Assembly (NCBI GenBank): GCA_965120355.1
Contig: CBCPMX010000177.1
Location: 1 to 64,000, forward strand
Reading direction: 5' to 3'
Length of the DNA stretch: 64,000 nt
DNA from: CBCPMX01 sp965120355
GTDB lineage: Bacteria; Bacillota; Clostridia; Oscillospirales; Oscillospiraceae
The notes beneath the pieces are model-generated. The model made no database searches. It was given only the letters and a program-made list of their open reading frames with translations, and was not told the origin of the DNA. Made by a program: the position numbers and the translations under genes. Below are positions 1 through 8,771 of this stretch, one piece after another; within the stretch, counting starts at the first letter, position 1, and the number at the start of each line of letters is the position of its first letter.

Positions 1-1
1 T

Positions 2-79
2 TACGACTGGCTGCGTCAGAGGTGCCTGTGTTTCATTCCCTTTGGTGCCTTGAAGCGCAGCGGAAAGGAATGGTCATAA
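2..79 (+). CDS. C-terminal end of an upstream protein (partial)
   Basis: The first bases read through in frame 2 as 25 sense codons closed by TAA at 77-79, two bases before the ATG of the next gene. The tail is aromatic and basic (ending PFGALKRSGKEWS), and the tight spacing is what one expects inside an operon. Choline-phosphate loci often carry a LicD-type transferase next to licA, but too little is present to identify this protein. The reading frame is seen; that it is a real gene end is inference. Confidence 0.35.
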   Translation, partial: YDWLRQRCLCFIPFGALKRSGKEWS

Positions 80-81
80 CC

Positions 82-336
82 ATGAAAAAGATTTTGAAAC
101 TGACGTACCTGACCGCGGCTGTGGCGCTGCTGCTGAGCAGCTATGCCTTTGCCTACCTGGACCCTGCTACCCTGACCTATGTGATCCAGATTGTGGCCGG
201 CGTGGTCATTGCCGGCGGCGCCGCAGTGGGAATCTTCTGGAAGCGGATTCGCCTGTTTTTCAAGAAAAAGGTGAAAAAGCACCGGAAGGCCAAGGCCAAA
301 AAAGCAGCCGAAAAGCAGGATGCCGCCGATGCCTGA
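82..336 (+). CDS. Small membrane protein of the phosphocholine operon
   Basis: An 84-residue protein. Residues 1-20 are a hydrophobic signal-like segment ending in AFA, followed by the short motif YLDPATLTYVIQ, a transmembrane helix (about residues 29-47) and a very basic Lys/Arg/Ala tail. The YLDP-x-T pattern occurs in many short, uncharacterised clostridial membrane proteins. ATG 82 is chosen over an upstream in-frame GTG at 22 because AAAGGAA lies 11 bases before it and the preceding frame only ends at 79. Its last codons overlap the choline kinase start, so it is translationally linked to the lic-like genes. Its role is unknown; a scaffold or partner for envelope phosphocholine transfer is a guess. 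Confidence 0.75.
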   Translation: MKKILKLTYLTAAVALLLSSYAFAYLDPATLTYVIQIVAGVVIAGGAAVGIFWKRIRLFFKKKVKKHRKAKAKKAAEKQDAADA

Positions 337-1249
337 CCATCAGAAGCTGCAGCCCGACGCATTGGCGTTTGTCTGCCGCGCCCTGGAAATCACACCGGAC
401 CGCATTACGGATGTCGTGCCTGTCAAAAAGGGGATGACCAACCGTTCCTGCCTGCTGACTTGTAACGGGACGCGGTATATTCTGCGGGTTCCCGGCGAGG
501 GAACGGATCAGCTCATCGACCGCCGGCAGGAGGCGGCATCCTATACTGCTGTCCAGGGCACCGGCCTGTGCGACGACCTGCGGGCCATGGATCCATCTAC
601 GGGCCTGAAGCTGACGGTGTATTGGCCCGATACCCGGGTCTGCGACCCCAATTCTGAAGAAGACGTGACCCGCTGTATGGCGCTGCTGCGCCGCTTCCAC
701 GCCATGGGCCGGAAGGTGCCGCATACCTTTGACCTGTTCGAGCGCATCGAATTTTATGAATCCCTGTGGAACGGCGCGCCCTCCCGCTATGGGAACTATG
801 CCGCCGTCAAGGCCTCTGTGTTGGCTCTGCGGCCCTATATTGAAGCGCAGCCCAAGCAGTGGGTCCTGACCCATGTGGATGCGGTGCCGGACAACTTCCT
901 GTTTGTGAAAGACGGCGGACAGGAGCGGCTGCATTTGATCGACTGGGAATACGCCGGCATGCAGGACCCACATCTGGATATCGCCATGTTCGCCATCTAT
1001 GCCGGCTACAATCAACCCCAGGTGGATGCGCTCATTGACACCTATTTCACCGAAGGCTGCCCACCGGCCGTACGCAAAAAGCTCTATTGCTATGTGGCGG
1101 CCTGTGGTCTGCTGTGGAGCAACTGGTGCGAGTACAAGGCCCAGCTGGGGGTGGAATTCGGCAGCTATGCCCGGATGCAGTATCAATACGCCGAGGAGTT
1201 CCCTGCCCTGGCGTCGGCTGTGGATATGGAGGGAGGCGCCTGCCCGTGA
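329..1249 (+). CDS. licA: Choline kinase, LicA-type
   Basis: Predicted to phosphorylate imported choline with ATP, the first step of making CDP-choline for decorating cell-surface glycans. The 306-residue protein has the aminoglycoside-phosphotransferase/choline-kinase fold: an N-terminal nucleotide lobe with GMTNRSCLL (about 35-43), the catalytic HVDAVPDN loop (182-189) with Asp184 and Asn189, and the Mg-binding IDWEYAG motif (204-210). ATG 329 is preferred to ATG 320 because AGCAGGA sits at a better distance; both give the same enzyme. It overlaps the genes on both sides (4 bases with the nucleotidyltransferase), so the operon is tightly coupled. Family assignment is firm; choline rather than ethanolamine as substrate is inferred from the LicC-like and BCCT neighbours. 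Confidence 0.88.
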   Translation: MPDHQKLQPDALAFVCRALEITPDRITDVVPVKKGMTNRSCLLTCNGTRYILRVPGEGTDQLIDRRQEAASYTAVQGTGLCDDLRAMDPSTGLKLTVYWPDTRVCDPNSEEDVTRCMALLRRFHAMGRKVPHTFDLFERIEFYESLWNGAPSRYGNYAAVKASVLALRPYIEAQPKQWVLTHVDAVPDNFLFVKDGGQERLHLIDWEYAGMQDPHLDIAMFAIYAGYNQPQVDALIDTYFTEGCPPAVRKKLYCYVAACGLLWSNWCEYKAQLGVEFGSYARMQYQYAEEFPALASAVDMEGGACP

Positions 1250-2007
1250 ACACCGCCAAACGCGCCGTCATCATGGCCGCCGGCATCGGCCAGCGGATGC
1301 AGCCGGTGACGCTGACAACTCCCAAGCCTCTGGTACGGGTCGGCGGCCTGCGGATGATTGACTCGGTCATTGGCGCCCTGCACCGCAACGGCATCACGGA
1401 AATCTATGTGGTGGTAGGTTACCGCAAAGAGCAGTTCGCCGGTCTTCCGGCCCAATATCCCGGCCTGACATTGATTGAAAATCCGGACTATGCCCGTGCC
1501 AACAACATCTCCTCTCTGTACTATGCCCGCCGGTATCTGGAGAACGCGGTCATTCTGGACGGTGACCAGCTGATCCTGTATCCGTCTATTCTGGCTCCCC
1601 GGTTTGACCGCTCCTGCTACTGCTGCTGCTATACGGAAGGTCCCACTGAGGAATGGCTGCTGACAGTCGATACGGACCGGACCGTCGTCCATTGCAGCCG
1701 CACCGGCGGGACCGGCGGCTGGGAACTGCACAGCGTCTCATTCTGGACCGCTGCGGATGGCCGGCGATTGGCCGCTGATTTGGAGGAGATTTATCTTCAC
1801 CAGGGGCAGACTCAGCTATACTGGGACGACGTAGCTCTGTTCTGCCGGCCAAAGGACTACCGGCTGACCATCCGCCCCATGGCGGCGGACGCTCTGGTGG
1901 AAATTGACTCCATGGACGAATTGATCGCCCTGGATCCGGCCTATGCTTCCCCGTCCCTGGACGCCGCTCCAAAAGAGAGCATTGAGATTGAGGGAGGACT
2001 TCCATGA
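1246..2007 (+). CDS. licC: Choline-phosphate cytidylyltransferase, LicC-type
   Basis: A 253-residue sugar-nucleotidyltransferase-fold protein expected to activate phosphocholine with CTP to CDP-choline. The N-terminus carries the signature AAGIGQRM-x8-PKPLV, the nucleotide-binding loop of this superfamily; metal-binding Asp residues follow near VILDGDQLI and VEIDSMDE. The start is the GTG at 1246, which overlaps the licA stop (GTGA) and follows a GGAGGGAGG site. Longer upstream reading in this frame would run inside licA and is rejected. Its ATG-TGA overlap with the transporter gene places it third in a four-gene operon. CTP and phosphocholine specificity rests on context with the kinase and transporter. 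Confidence 0.85.
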   Translation: MNTAKRAVIMAAGIGQRMQPVTLTTPKPLVRVGGLRMIDSVIGALHRNGITEIYVVVGYRKEQFAGLPAQYPGLTLIENPDYARANNISSLYYARRYLENAVILDGDQLILYPSILAPRFDRSCYCCCYTEGPTEEWLLTVDTDRTVVHCSRTGGTGGWELHSVSFWTAADGRRLAADLEEIYLHQGQTQLYWDDVALFCRPKDYRLTIRPMAADALVEIDSMDELIALDPAYASPSLDAAPKESIEIEGGLP

Positions 2008-3506
2008 AAAAGAACGCCCGTTCTACCGATGTGGTGCTCATTGCCGTGCCGCTGATTCTGATTCTGGGGATGACCGTGTGCTTCATGGCCTTTTCCGCAG
2101 ACGCCACAGCCCTGTTGACGCAGATCCGCTCGATTCTGGACAACTATTTCGGCTCCTGGTACGCCATTCTCGGCGTGGCCAGCCTGCTGTGTACCCTCTT
2201 TCTGGCCTTTTCCCGCTTTGGGAAGATCAAGTTGGGCAAAGCAGAGGACAAGCCCGCCTATTCCAGCTTCACCTGGGGAACCATGATCTTCACTTCCACC
2301 ATGGCGGCGGACATTGTATTCTATTCCTTCTGCGAGTGGAGCCTCTATGCCCAGGACCCATATATCCAGTCCATGGGCAATGAAGCCCTGTGGGCGGCCA
2401 CCTATCCCATTTTCCACTGGGGCCCCATCGCCTGGAGCTTCTATCTGGTGCTGGCGGCAGCCTTTGGTTTTATGCTCTATGTCCGGGGCCGGGAGCGGCA
2501 GAAAATGAGCGAAGCCTGCCGGCCCATTCTCGGCAGCCGTACCGACGGCTGGCTGGGGCGGCTCATCGACCTGGTTTGCATTTTCGCCCTGCTGGCAGGT
2601 ACCGCCACTACATTTTCTCTGTCGGTGCCGCTGCTGTCCGCCGCAATCTCCCGAATTTTCGGCATCGCCCAATCCATTGCCCTGTCTATTCTGGTATTGG
2701 TGAGCATCGCCCTGGTATACAGCGTGGCGGTGATGCTGGGCATGAAAGCGGTCTCGCGTCTGGCCACAGTCTGCACCTGGCTGTTCTTTGCCCTGCTGGC
2801 CTATGTATTCTTCCTGGGCGGTCGCGGCGTGTTCATTCTGGAGATGGGCATCTCGTCCATTGGCAATCTGTTTCAGAATTTCATTGGCATGTCCACTTGG
2901 CTGGATCCGGCGCGGCAGACTGGCTTCCCCCAGAACTGGACCATGTATTACTGGGCATACTGGATGGTCTGGTGCGTGGCGACCCCCTTCTTCATTGGCC
3001 AGATCAGCAAAGGCCGCACCATCCGCCAGCTGGTGCTGGGCGGCTATTTCTGGGGTCTGGCAGGCACATGGCTGTCTTTCCTGGTGCTGGGCAACTATGG
3101 GCTGTCCTTGGAAGTGTTGGACGGCATGGAATTGTCTGTCCTATGCGACGGCGGCGCCAACGCTGTGGATATGATCCTGGCGGTGTTTGAAACCTTGCCT
3201 ATGGCGGAGATTGGCCTGACCCTGTCCATGATCTCTTTCTACGCCACCACCTTTGACGCCCTGACCATGGTGGCTGCCGCGTTCAGCACCAAGCAGCTGC
3301 GGCTGGACGAATTGCCCTCCAAGCGGCTGCGGCTGTTCTGGTCGGTGCTGTTTATCCTGCTTCCCATCGGGCTTTTATTCTCCGGCAGTACCATGAACAA
3401 CCTTCAGTCCGTGTCTCTGGTGGCGGCGCTGCCCATCAGCATTGTGCTGGTTCTGATTGCAGCCAGCTTCTTCAAAGACGCTTCGGCTTATCTGGACGGA
3501 AAATAG
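2004..3506 (+). CDS. BCCT-family choline/betaine transporter
   Basis: A 500-residue integral membrane protein with about 12 hydrophobic helices, the usual size for the betaine/choline/carnitine transporter family. The family signature is visible as NWTMYYWAYWMVW followed by a GQISKGRTIRQ stretch, around residues 310-345. It probably brings choline into the cell for the adjoining kinase and cytidylyltransferase, doing the job that the unrelated LicB permease does in pathogen lic loci. ATG 2004 overlaps the previous stop by four bases and has GAGGGAGG upstream. A GC-rich hairpin follows at 3519-3546. Other quaternary amines such as betaine or carnitine remain possible substrates. Confidence 0.9.
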   Translation: MKKNARSTDVVLIAVPLILILGMTVCFMAFSADATALLTQIRSILDNYFGSWYAILGVASLLCTLFLAFSRFGKIKLGKAEDKPAYSSFTWGTMIFTSTMAADIVFYSFCEWSLYAQDPYIQSMGNEALWAATYPIFHWGPIAWSFYLVLAAAFGFMLYVRGRERQKMSEACRPILGSRTDGWLGRLIDLVCIFALLAGTATTFSLSVPLLSAAISRIFGIAQSIALSILVLVSIALVYSVAVMLGMKAVSRLATVCTWLFFALLAYVFFLGGRGVFILEMGISSIGNLFQNFIGMSTWLDPARQTGFPQNWTMYYWAYWMVWCVATPFFIGQISKGRTIRQLVLGGYFWGLAGTWLSFLVLGNYGLSLEVLDGMELSVLCDGGANAVDMILAVFETLPMAEIGLTLSMISFYATTFDALTMVAAAFSTKQLRLDELPSKRLRLFWSVLFILLPIGLLFSGSTMNNLQSVSLVAALPISIVLVLIAASFFKDASAYLDGK

Positions 3507-3518
3507 CGTTCACAAATC

Positions 3519-3546
3519 GTCCCCGCCGGGTTTCTCCGGCGGGGAC
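3519..3546. terminator. GC-rich hairpin between convergent operons
   Basis: An 11-bp perfect stem (GTCCCCGCCGG / CCGGCGGGGAC) with a 6-base loop lies just after the BCCT gene and 57 bases beyond the end of the convergent DUF4129 gene. There is no clear U-run, so its efficiency as a terminator is uncertain. Confidence 0.5.
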
Positions 3547-3602
3547 TGTGGCTGTCTGTCCAAATTGTCCAAGGGGCCAGCCTTTTGAAACCGCTGGGCG
3601 GT

Positions 3603-4811
3603 TCAGCTGTCGCGCAGGGAGCGTTTGAGCCTTGCACACAGCCGTTTCGCCTGTGCGGCGTCCTCCTGCGTCGCTTCGAGATGATAGCGGGCCTTCTGAT
3701 AGAGGCTGCACAGTTCCGTCAGCGCTTCCTGTTCCGGGAATCGGGCGGCAGCCTTGCGGCTGATCTCTTCACTGGTATCTGACTCGGTCAGCACAATGCC
3801 CTGCTGCCGGCAGAGCTTCAAAAAGCTGCGGTACTGGCTGCGAATTCGGTGGACAGCCGTGCTTGTCCGCGGAGTCGCTTGCCGGACCGGCGCGGCACGT
3901 TCCGTACGCGCCTCTGTGTCCGGCAATCCCGCCGTCTCCTCCGCCCGCCGGCGCACCAGCCAGCGAAACAGCAGGCACAGCACCACAAGGACCGCCAGAA
4001 TGGCCAGCGCCGTAAACACCCGCTGGGTGAGGCCGGCAGCAGCCGCATCCCCCACCGCTCCGGCGCCCGGCTCCACCGATTCAGCAGGGCCAAACCAATC
4101 GGATATATTCTCTAAAAGCCGGCCGAACACCTCCACAGACTCCGGCATCACGGCTATACAGAGGCGGCCGATCACCGTGAAAAGGCCGAGCAGCAGCGGT
4201 GCAAGCACATGGTCATAGGCCAGCTTCACCAGCGCTGCCGCGCCACGCAGGAGCCATCTGCTTCCGATCAGGCAGGCTGCCGCCAGCAGCAGTGCCACGG
4301 CGGCAAAATTGTACATCTGAAACGCCCGCTGGAGATAGACCTCCGGCGCATGGCGCAGTGTCCGCAAAAGCAGGACAGACGCCGCAGCTGTCAAAATTGC
4401 CACAGGCAATCCCACAGACAGCACCGCGTTCCCACAGCCAATGGCCGCCATCAGAATGGCGAACACTGCAAACGCCTTCCAAAACAGAGAGAACACATCG
4501 GCCTGCCGTCCCCAGTTCAGGCTGTACTCGCCGGTCCATGCCAGATAGATGCAGTAGACCAGGGGGAACAGGCATGCCACCCGATCCGCCGCAGATACAC
4601 CCGGCAGCAGGAAACACAGCAGCCCAGGCGCCAGCGCCAGCAGCCGCGCCCATTTCCGCTTCCGCAGCGCCGAGGACAGCGCATAACACCCGCTCAGGAG
4701 CAGCAGCGCCGGCAGAGTCCGCTCGCCGCCAAAGACGCAGGCCAGCGTCCCGGCAAATGCGTAGTAAACGCCCAAATCCGCCAGTGCGCGAAGCACACAC
4801 AGAATTACCAT
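3603..4811 (-). CDS. Multi-pass membrane protein with C-terminal DUF4129 domain
   Basis: A 402-residue protein with about ten hydrophobic segments, then a cytosolic tail (about residues 300-402) resembling DUF4129, a domain often fused to bacterial transglutaminase-like proteins. The start at 4811 (MVILCVLRAL) is chosen because GGAGG precedes it and it overlaps the DUF58 stop by seven bases; extending to 5006 would run inside DUF58. It is the last gene of a MoxR-DUF58-DUF4129 operon. In this common cluster a transglutaminase usually occupies this position, but no Cys-His-Asp core is seen here. The function is thought to involve maturation of surface or membrane complexes; specific role unknown. 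Confidence 0.75.
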   Translation of the reverse strand: MVILCVLRALADLGVYYAFAGTLACVFGGERTLPALLLLSGCYALSSALRKRKWARLLALAPGLLCFLLPGVSAADRVACLFPLVYCIYLAWTGEYSLNWGRQADVFSLFWKAFAVFAILMAAIGCGNAVLSVGLPVAILTAAASVLLLRTLRHAPEVYLQRAFQMYNFAAVALLLAAACLIGSRWLLRGAAALVKLAYDHVLAPLLLGLFTVIGRLCIAVMPESVEVFGRLLENISDWFGPAESVEPGAGAVGDAAAAGLTQRVFTALAILAVLVVLCLLFRWLVRRRAEETAGLPDTEARTERAAPVRQATPRTSTAVHRIRSQYRSFLKLCRQQGIVLTESDTSEEISRKAAARFPEQEALTELCSLYQKARYHLEATQEDAAQAKRLCARLKRSLRDS

Positions 4812-5875
4812 GCTGCCACCTCCGCCGCCCGCAGCACCAGAAGATTCCCATCCGACAGTTCCCGCAGCCGTCTGAGGGACTGGGACTGCGCAAACTCCGC
4901 CCCCGGTGTAATCAAAATCCGCCCGCGGGTTTCCCGGGTTTCCAGCGCATTTTCCAGCAGCCGCTCTGCAGAAAAGCGCGTATAGTAAGACGCCCGCCCC
5001 AGACACTCCAGCACTGCAGTAAAATGCTGCGTCCCCAGGCCGTCTCCCAGCTCCGTACGTTCCGTTTCCGCGCCCAGCAGATCGGCATTGGTCAGAAAAT
5101 CATAGGCAATGCCCCGGTCTTCCAGCGTCCGGCATACCGTGCGCGTCAGCGAGAAGCATTTCTCCAGCAGCTCCTCCCGTTCCGGCTCCTCGGAATCCAC
5201 ATTGAGCAGAACAGACACCGTCGGTTCCGCCGTATGATCGTAGGTTTTCACCATCAGGCCCTGCCCTCGGGCGCTCTGCATCCAGGAGATCGCCTTCATG
5301 GGTTCCCGGCCGGTGTATTCCCGAAAGCCCGCCGTCAGCACCGGATCTTCATGGAGAAACCGGCGCACAGACACATCCCCCAAGAAGCCGCCCAGTACCT
5401 CAGAAAGCCCTGCTTCCGGCGCTTCTTTTGGCGCCACAATGACTGCCCGAAACCGCTCCAGGCGGCGCACCTCCTCCCGCAGGCCCAGGAAATCGCCGCC
5501 AGAGACCTTCAGGGAATGGAGCACATATCGCCCCCGCTGGGCGATGGAGACAGGCACGCGGAACTGTACCTGCTGATATGGCCGCAGCCAGGTAGTGATG
5601 GAAATGTAACGGCCGCCCTCCGCACTGCGCCGCAGGTAGCGGCTGTTCAGCGGCGTCTCAAATTCCTTTGGGAGCTGTTCTTCCAGCCCGAGAAACAGGA
5701 CGTAACGCTTTGCCGTATTTTCCACGGAAAGTGTCAAATGAAACACTTCCTCCGGATCCACCAGCCGCTCCTCCGGCCAGTGATCCTCCCGGACATGGGT
5801 CAAAGCGTTCCGGGACAGACGAAATTCCAGCACCAGAACCAGCGCTACAGCGGCGATCACAAACACCAGCAGCAT
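4805..5875 (-). CDS. DUF58 domain protein
   Basis: A 356-residue protein starting with one hydrophobic helix (residues 1-16), consistent with membrane anchoring. The body contains the DUF58 hallmark around residues 195-225, a GREPMKAISWMQSARGQGL stretch followed by a VSVLLNVD strand typical of a vWA-like fold. The start codon overlaps the MoxR stop as TAATG, and the stop overlaps the next gene, so the three genes are translationally coupled. DUF58 proteins work with MoxR ATPases as chaperone-like pairs in several bacteria; the client here is unknown. Confidence 0.85.
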   Translation of the reverse strand: MLLVFVIAAVALVLVLEFRLSRNALTHVREDHWPEERLVDPEEVFHLTLSVENTAKRYVLFLGLEEQLPKEFETPLNSRYLRRSAEGGRYISITTWLRPYQQVQFRVPVSIAQRGRYVLHSLKVSGGDFLGLREEVRRLERFRAVIVAPKEAPEAGLSEVLGGFLGDVSVRRFLHEDPVLTAGFREYTGREPMKAISWMQSARGQGLMVKTYDHTAEPTVSVLLNVDSEEPEREELLEKCFSLTRTVCRTLEDRGIAYDFLTNADLLGAETERTELGDGLGTQHFTAVLECLGRASYYTRFSAERLLENALETRETRGRILITPGAEFAQSQSLRRLRELSDGNLLVLRAAEVAAW

Positions 5876-6822
5876 TACACCGTCTCCAGCGGAACCGCCA
5901 CGGTATCCAGAATCTGCTGCAGTTGGCGGGCTGCCGCGCCGCTTTTGATGCCGCCGCCCAGACCAATGCGGTGAAGCAGCACAAAAGGCGCCACATACTT
6001 CACATCTTCCGGAATGACATAGTCTCGTCCGCGAAACAGGGCAGTGACCTGCGCCGCCTTGTACAGCGCAATGGCTCCGCGGGTGGACACACCGCTGGAA
6101 AAATTACTCTCAGTCCGGGTGGCCTCTATAATGTCCATGAGATACCCCAGTACATCCTGCGCCATGGACACCTGTGTATAGGCGGTACGGACATAGGCCG
6201 TTTCCTCCGGCGTCACGACCTGCTCCAGCGTTTCCAGAATTGCCTGGGTAGAGGGGCGGGCCACCACCTGCATTTCCTGCGCCCGGGTCATATATCCCAG
6301 GGACAGCCGCATAAAAAAGCGATCCAGCTGGGCGTCCGGCAGCGGGAAGGTGCCATAGGACTCCAACGGGTTCTGCGTCGCCATGACCATAAACGGTTCG
6401 TCCAGCTTCGTAGTCACGCCGTCCACCGTGATCTGCCGTTCCTCCATGGCCTCCAGCAGACTGGATTGGGTACGCGGCGTGGCGCGGTTGATCTCATCGG
6501 CAAGTACGATATTGGTCAGCAGCGGGCCGGGGCGGAACTCGAAGTCCCCGGTTTTTTGATTATAGAAGTTGATTCCCGTCAAATCGGAAGGCAGCAGATC
6601 CGGCGTGAACTGAACACGTTTGAAGCCACCGCCGATGGTCTTGGCAAAAGCCCGCAACAGCATGGTTTTGCCGGTACCCGGTGTATCCTCCAGCAGCACA
6701 TGGCCGGCGCAGAGAAAGCAAGTCAGGACCAGGGCGATTACGTCGTTCTTTCCCACAATGACCCTGGAACAGTTGGCGACCACCTTGTCGCGATAGTCAG
6801 TAAAACGGGAGATATCCAGCAT
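5875..6822 (-). CDS. MoxR-family AAA ATPase
   Basis: A 315-residue AAA+ ATPase. Walker A reads EDTPGTGKT and Walker B VLADEINRA, followed by a sensor region with MATQNPLE and the arginine-rich PDAQLDRFFMR motif typical of MoxR/RavA proteins. The start MLDISRF at 6822 is preferred, because an upstream TATGAT -10 element lies at 6854-6859, between this ATG and the longer candidates. It heads the MoxR-DUF58-DUF4129 operon and is divergent from iorA. MoxR ATPases act as chaperones that assemble or insert cofactors in partner proteins; the target is not indicated. Confidence 0.92.
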   Translation of the reverse strand: MLDISRFTDYRDKVVANCSRVIVGKNDVIALVLTCFLCAGHVLLEDTPGTGKTMLLRAFAKTIGGGFKRVQFTPDLLPSDLTGINFYNQKTGDFEFRPGPLLTNIVLADEINRATPRTQSSLLEAMEERQITVDGVTTKLDEPFMVMATQNPLESYGTFPLPDAQLDRFFMRLSLGYMTRAQEMQVVARPSTQAILETLEQVVTPEETAYVRTAYTQVSMAQDVLGYLMDIIEATRTESNFSSGVSTRGAIALYKAAQVTALFRGRDYVIPEDVKYVAPFVLLHRIGLGGGIKSGAAARQLQQILDTVAVPLETV

Positions 6823-6853
6823 ATGTGCCCCACTTTCTTTCTTTGATTTGTAT

Positions 6854-6882
6854 ATCATACCACAAATGACCCGCTTCTGCAA
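6854..6882 (-). promoter_or_regulatory. Promoter of the MoxR operon
   Basis: On the minus strand TTGCAG, 17 bases and TATGAT read toward the MoxR gene, leaving a leader of about 25 bases. Match to the housekeeping consensus is 4/6 and 5/6. Confidence 0.5.
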
Positions 6883-6957
6883 AGCACAACCAGAGCCGCC
6901 CTGCCCATCGCAGTTTCCCAAATTCAGACGTTTTGTCGAAACCTCGCAAAATAAAGA

Positions 6958-6986
6958 TTTACTTCCCTTCGCTGGCGTGTTAAGAT
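6958..6986 (+). promoter_or_regulatory. Promoter of iorAB
   Basis: TTTACT, 17 bases and TAAGAT precede the iorA start by about 40 bases. This is a plausible housekeeping promoter, with AAAGG at 7009-7013 as the ribosome site. Confidence 0.5.
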
Positions 6987-7025
6987 AAATTATATCGCCT
7001 ATTACGACAAAGGATGGATGTTCTT

Positions 7026-8768
7026 ATGAAACAATTGCTACTGGGCAACGCGGCAGTGGCCCGCGGCCTCTATGAGGCAGGTTGCTGCGTCGCCTCCTCC
7101 TATCCCGGTACCCCCAGTACGGAAGTCACCGAAGAACTGGCAAAATTCGACGAAGTCTACTGCGAATGGGCCCCCAACGAAAAAGTGGCTATGGAGGCCG
7201 CCTTCGGCGCCTCCCTTGCCGGGAAGCGCTCCTTCTGCGGCATGAAGCATGTGGGTCTGAATGTCGCCGCCGATCCCCTGTACACCATGAGTTATACCGG
7301 TGTCAACGCCGGCCTGGTGGTGGTAGTGGCCGACGATGCGGGGATGCATTCCTCCCAGAATGAGCAGGATTCCCGCCATCACGCCATTGCCGCCAAGCTG
7401 CCCATGCTGGAGCCCTCTGACTCCGCCGAGGCCTATGCGTTCGCCAAGCGGGCTTACGAGTTGTCCGAGGAGTTCGACACGCCGGTGCTGCTAAAAATGT
7501 GTACCCGGGTCGCGCACTCCCAGAGCCTTGTGGAGACCGGTGAGCGGGTACTGCCGGCTCCGAAGCCGTATGTCAAAGACATTGCCAAGTATGTCATGAT
7601 GCCCGGCAACGCCAAAAAGCGTCATCCCGTGGTGGAAGCCCGCACACAGGCCCTGACGGCTTTTGCGGAAACCACAGACCTGAACCGGGTGGAAATGGGC
7701 GGCACGGCCATGGGCATCATCACCTCCTCCACCAGCTATCAGTATGTCAAAGAGGTGTTTGGAAACTCCGTGTCCGTTCTGAAGCTGGGCCTGGTCAATC
7801 CGCTGCCTGTCCAGCTGATCCGCGACTTTGCTGCAAAGGTGGACAAGCTGGTCGTCGTCGAGGAACTGGACCCCATCATCGAAAACCACTGCCGTCAGCT
7901 GGGGCTGGACGTCACGGGCAAAGACGTCCTGCCCATGATCGATGAGTTCTCCCAGAACCTCATCGCCGAAAAGCTGGGTATGCCCGTCCACCGCGGCAAA
8001 GCCCTGGATGAAGAAATCCCCAACCGGCCTCCCGTCATGTGCGCTGGCTGTCCCCACCGGGGCCTGTTCTACACCCTGAGCAAGAACAAATGTACCGTTT
8101 TGGGCGATATCGGCTGCTACACCCTGGGCGCAGTGGCGCCGCTGTCGGCCATGGAGATGACCCTGTGCATGGGCGCGTCCATCAGCGCCATCCATGGCTT
8201 CAACAAGGCCGCCGGTCCCGACAGTGAGAGCAAAACCGTCGCCGTCATCGGCGACTCCACCTTCATGCACTCTGGCATGACCGGCCTGGCCAACATCGCC
8301 TATAACCAGTCCAATTCCACCGTTATCATTCTGGACAACTCCATCACCGGCATGACCGGCCATCAGCAGAACCCCACCACAGGCTACAATATCAAGGGCG
8401 ACCCCGCCGGCAAGATCGATCTGGAGGCGCTCTGCCGCGCCATGGGCTTCGAGCGGGTCCGGGTGGTGGATCCTTACGATCTGAAAGCCTGCGATACGGC
8501 AGTCAAAGAGGAACTGGCCGCCGATGCGCCTTCGGTCATCATCTCCCGCCGTCCCTGCGCCCTCCTGAAATACGTCAAGCACAAGGCTCCCCTGGCGGTG
8601 GACCCGGACAAGTGCCGCACCTGCCGGTCGTGTATGCGCATCGGCTGCCCGGCCATCTCGATCCGGGGCGGCAAAGCTGTGGTGGACAACACCCTGTGCG
8701 TCGGCTGCGGCGTCTGTGAGCAGCTGTGCGCCTTTGGCGCGTTCCACTCTACGGGAAAGGAGAACTGA
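7026..8768 (+). CDS. iorA: Indolepyruvate:ferredoxin oxidoreductase, alpha subunit
   Basis: The large subunit (580 residues) of the thiamine-diphosphate enzyme that oxidatively decarboxylates aryl pyruvates from aromatic amino acid transamination to aryl-acetyl-CoA, reducing ferredoxin. Order: N-terminal pyrimidine-binding domain (LLGNAAVARGLYEAG, SSYPGTPSTE), a central transketolase-C-like domain, the ThDP-binding domain with MCAGCPHRG and GDIGCYTLG, then two C-terminal [4Fe-4S] sites, CRTCRSCMRIGCP and CVGCGVCEQLC. ATG 7026 is chosen over 7014, which overlaps the AGGA ribosome site. iorB follows after three bases. The enzyme is a marker of anaerobic amino acid fermentation and can run reductively to make indolepyruvate. 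Confidence 0.94.
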   Translation: MKQLLLGNAAVARGLYEAGCCVASSYPGTPSTEVTEELAKFDEVYCEWAPNEKVAMEAAFGASLAGKRSFCGMKHVGLNVAADPLYTMSYTGVNAGLVVVVADDAGMHSSQNEQDSRHHAIAAKLPMLEPSDSAEAYAFAKRAYELSEEFDTPVLLKMCTRVAHSQSLVETGERVLPAPKPYVKDIAKYVMMPGNAKKRHPVVEARTQALTAFAETTDLNRVEMGGTAMGIITSSTSYQYVKEVFGNSVSVLKLGLVNPLPVQLIRDFAAKVDKLVVVEELDPIIENHCRQLGLDVTGKDVLPMIDEFSQNLIAEKLGMPVHRGKALDEEIPNRPPVMCAGCPHRGLFYTLSKNKCTVLGDIGCYTLGAVAPLSAMEMTLCMGASISAIHGFNKAAGPDSESKTVAVIGDSTFMHSGMTGLANIAYNQSNSTVIILDNSITGMTGHQQNPTTGYNIKGDPAGKIDLEALCRAMGFERVRVVDPYDLKACDTAVKEELAADAPSVIISRRPCALLKYVKHKAPLAVDPDKCRTCRSCMRIGCPAISIRGGKAVVDNTLCVGCGVCEQLCAFGAFHSTGKEN

Positions 8769-8771
8769 GCT

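Noticed and set aside
4199..5974. A 591-codon plus-strand frame over DUF58 and DUF4129
   Set aside because: Low-complexity Pro/Arg/Gln protein, no start signal; the minus-strand genes have family motifs and coupled starts.
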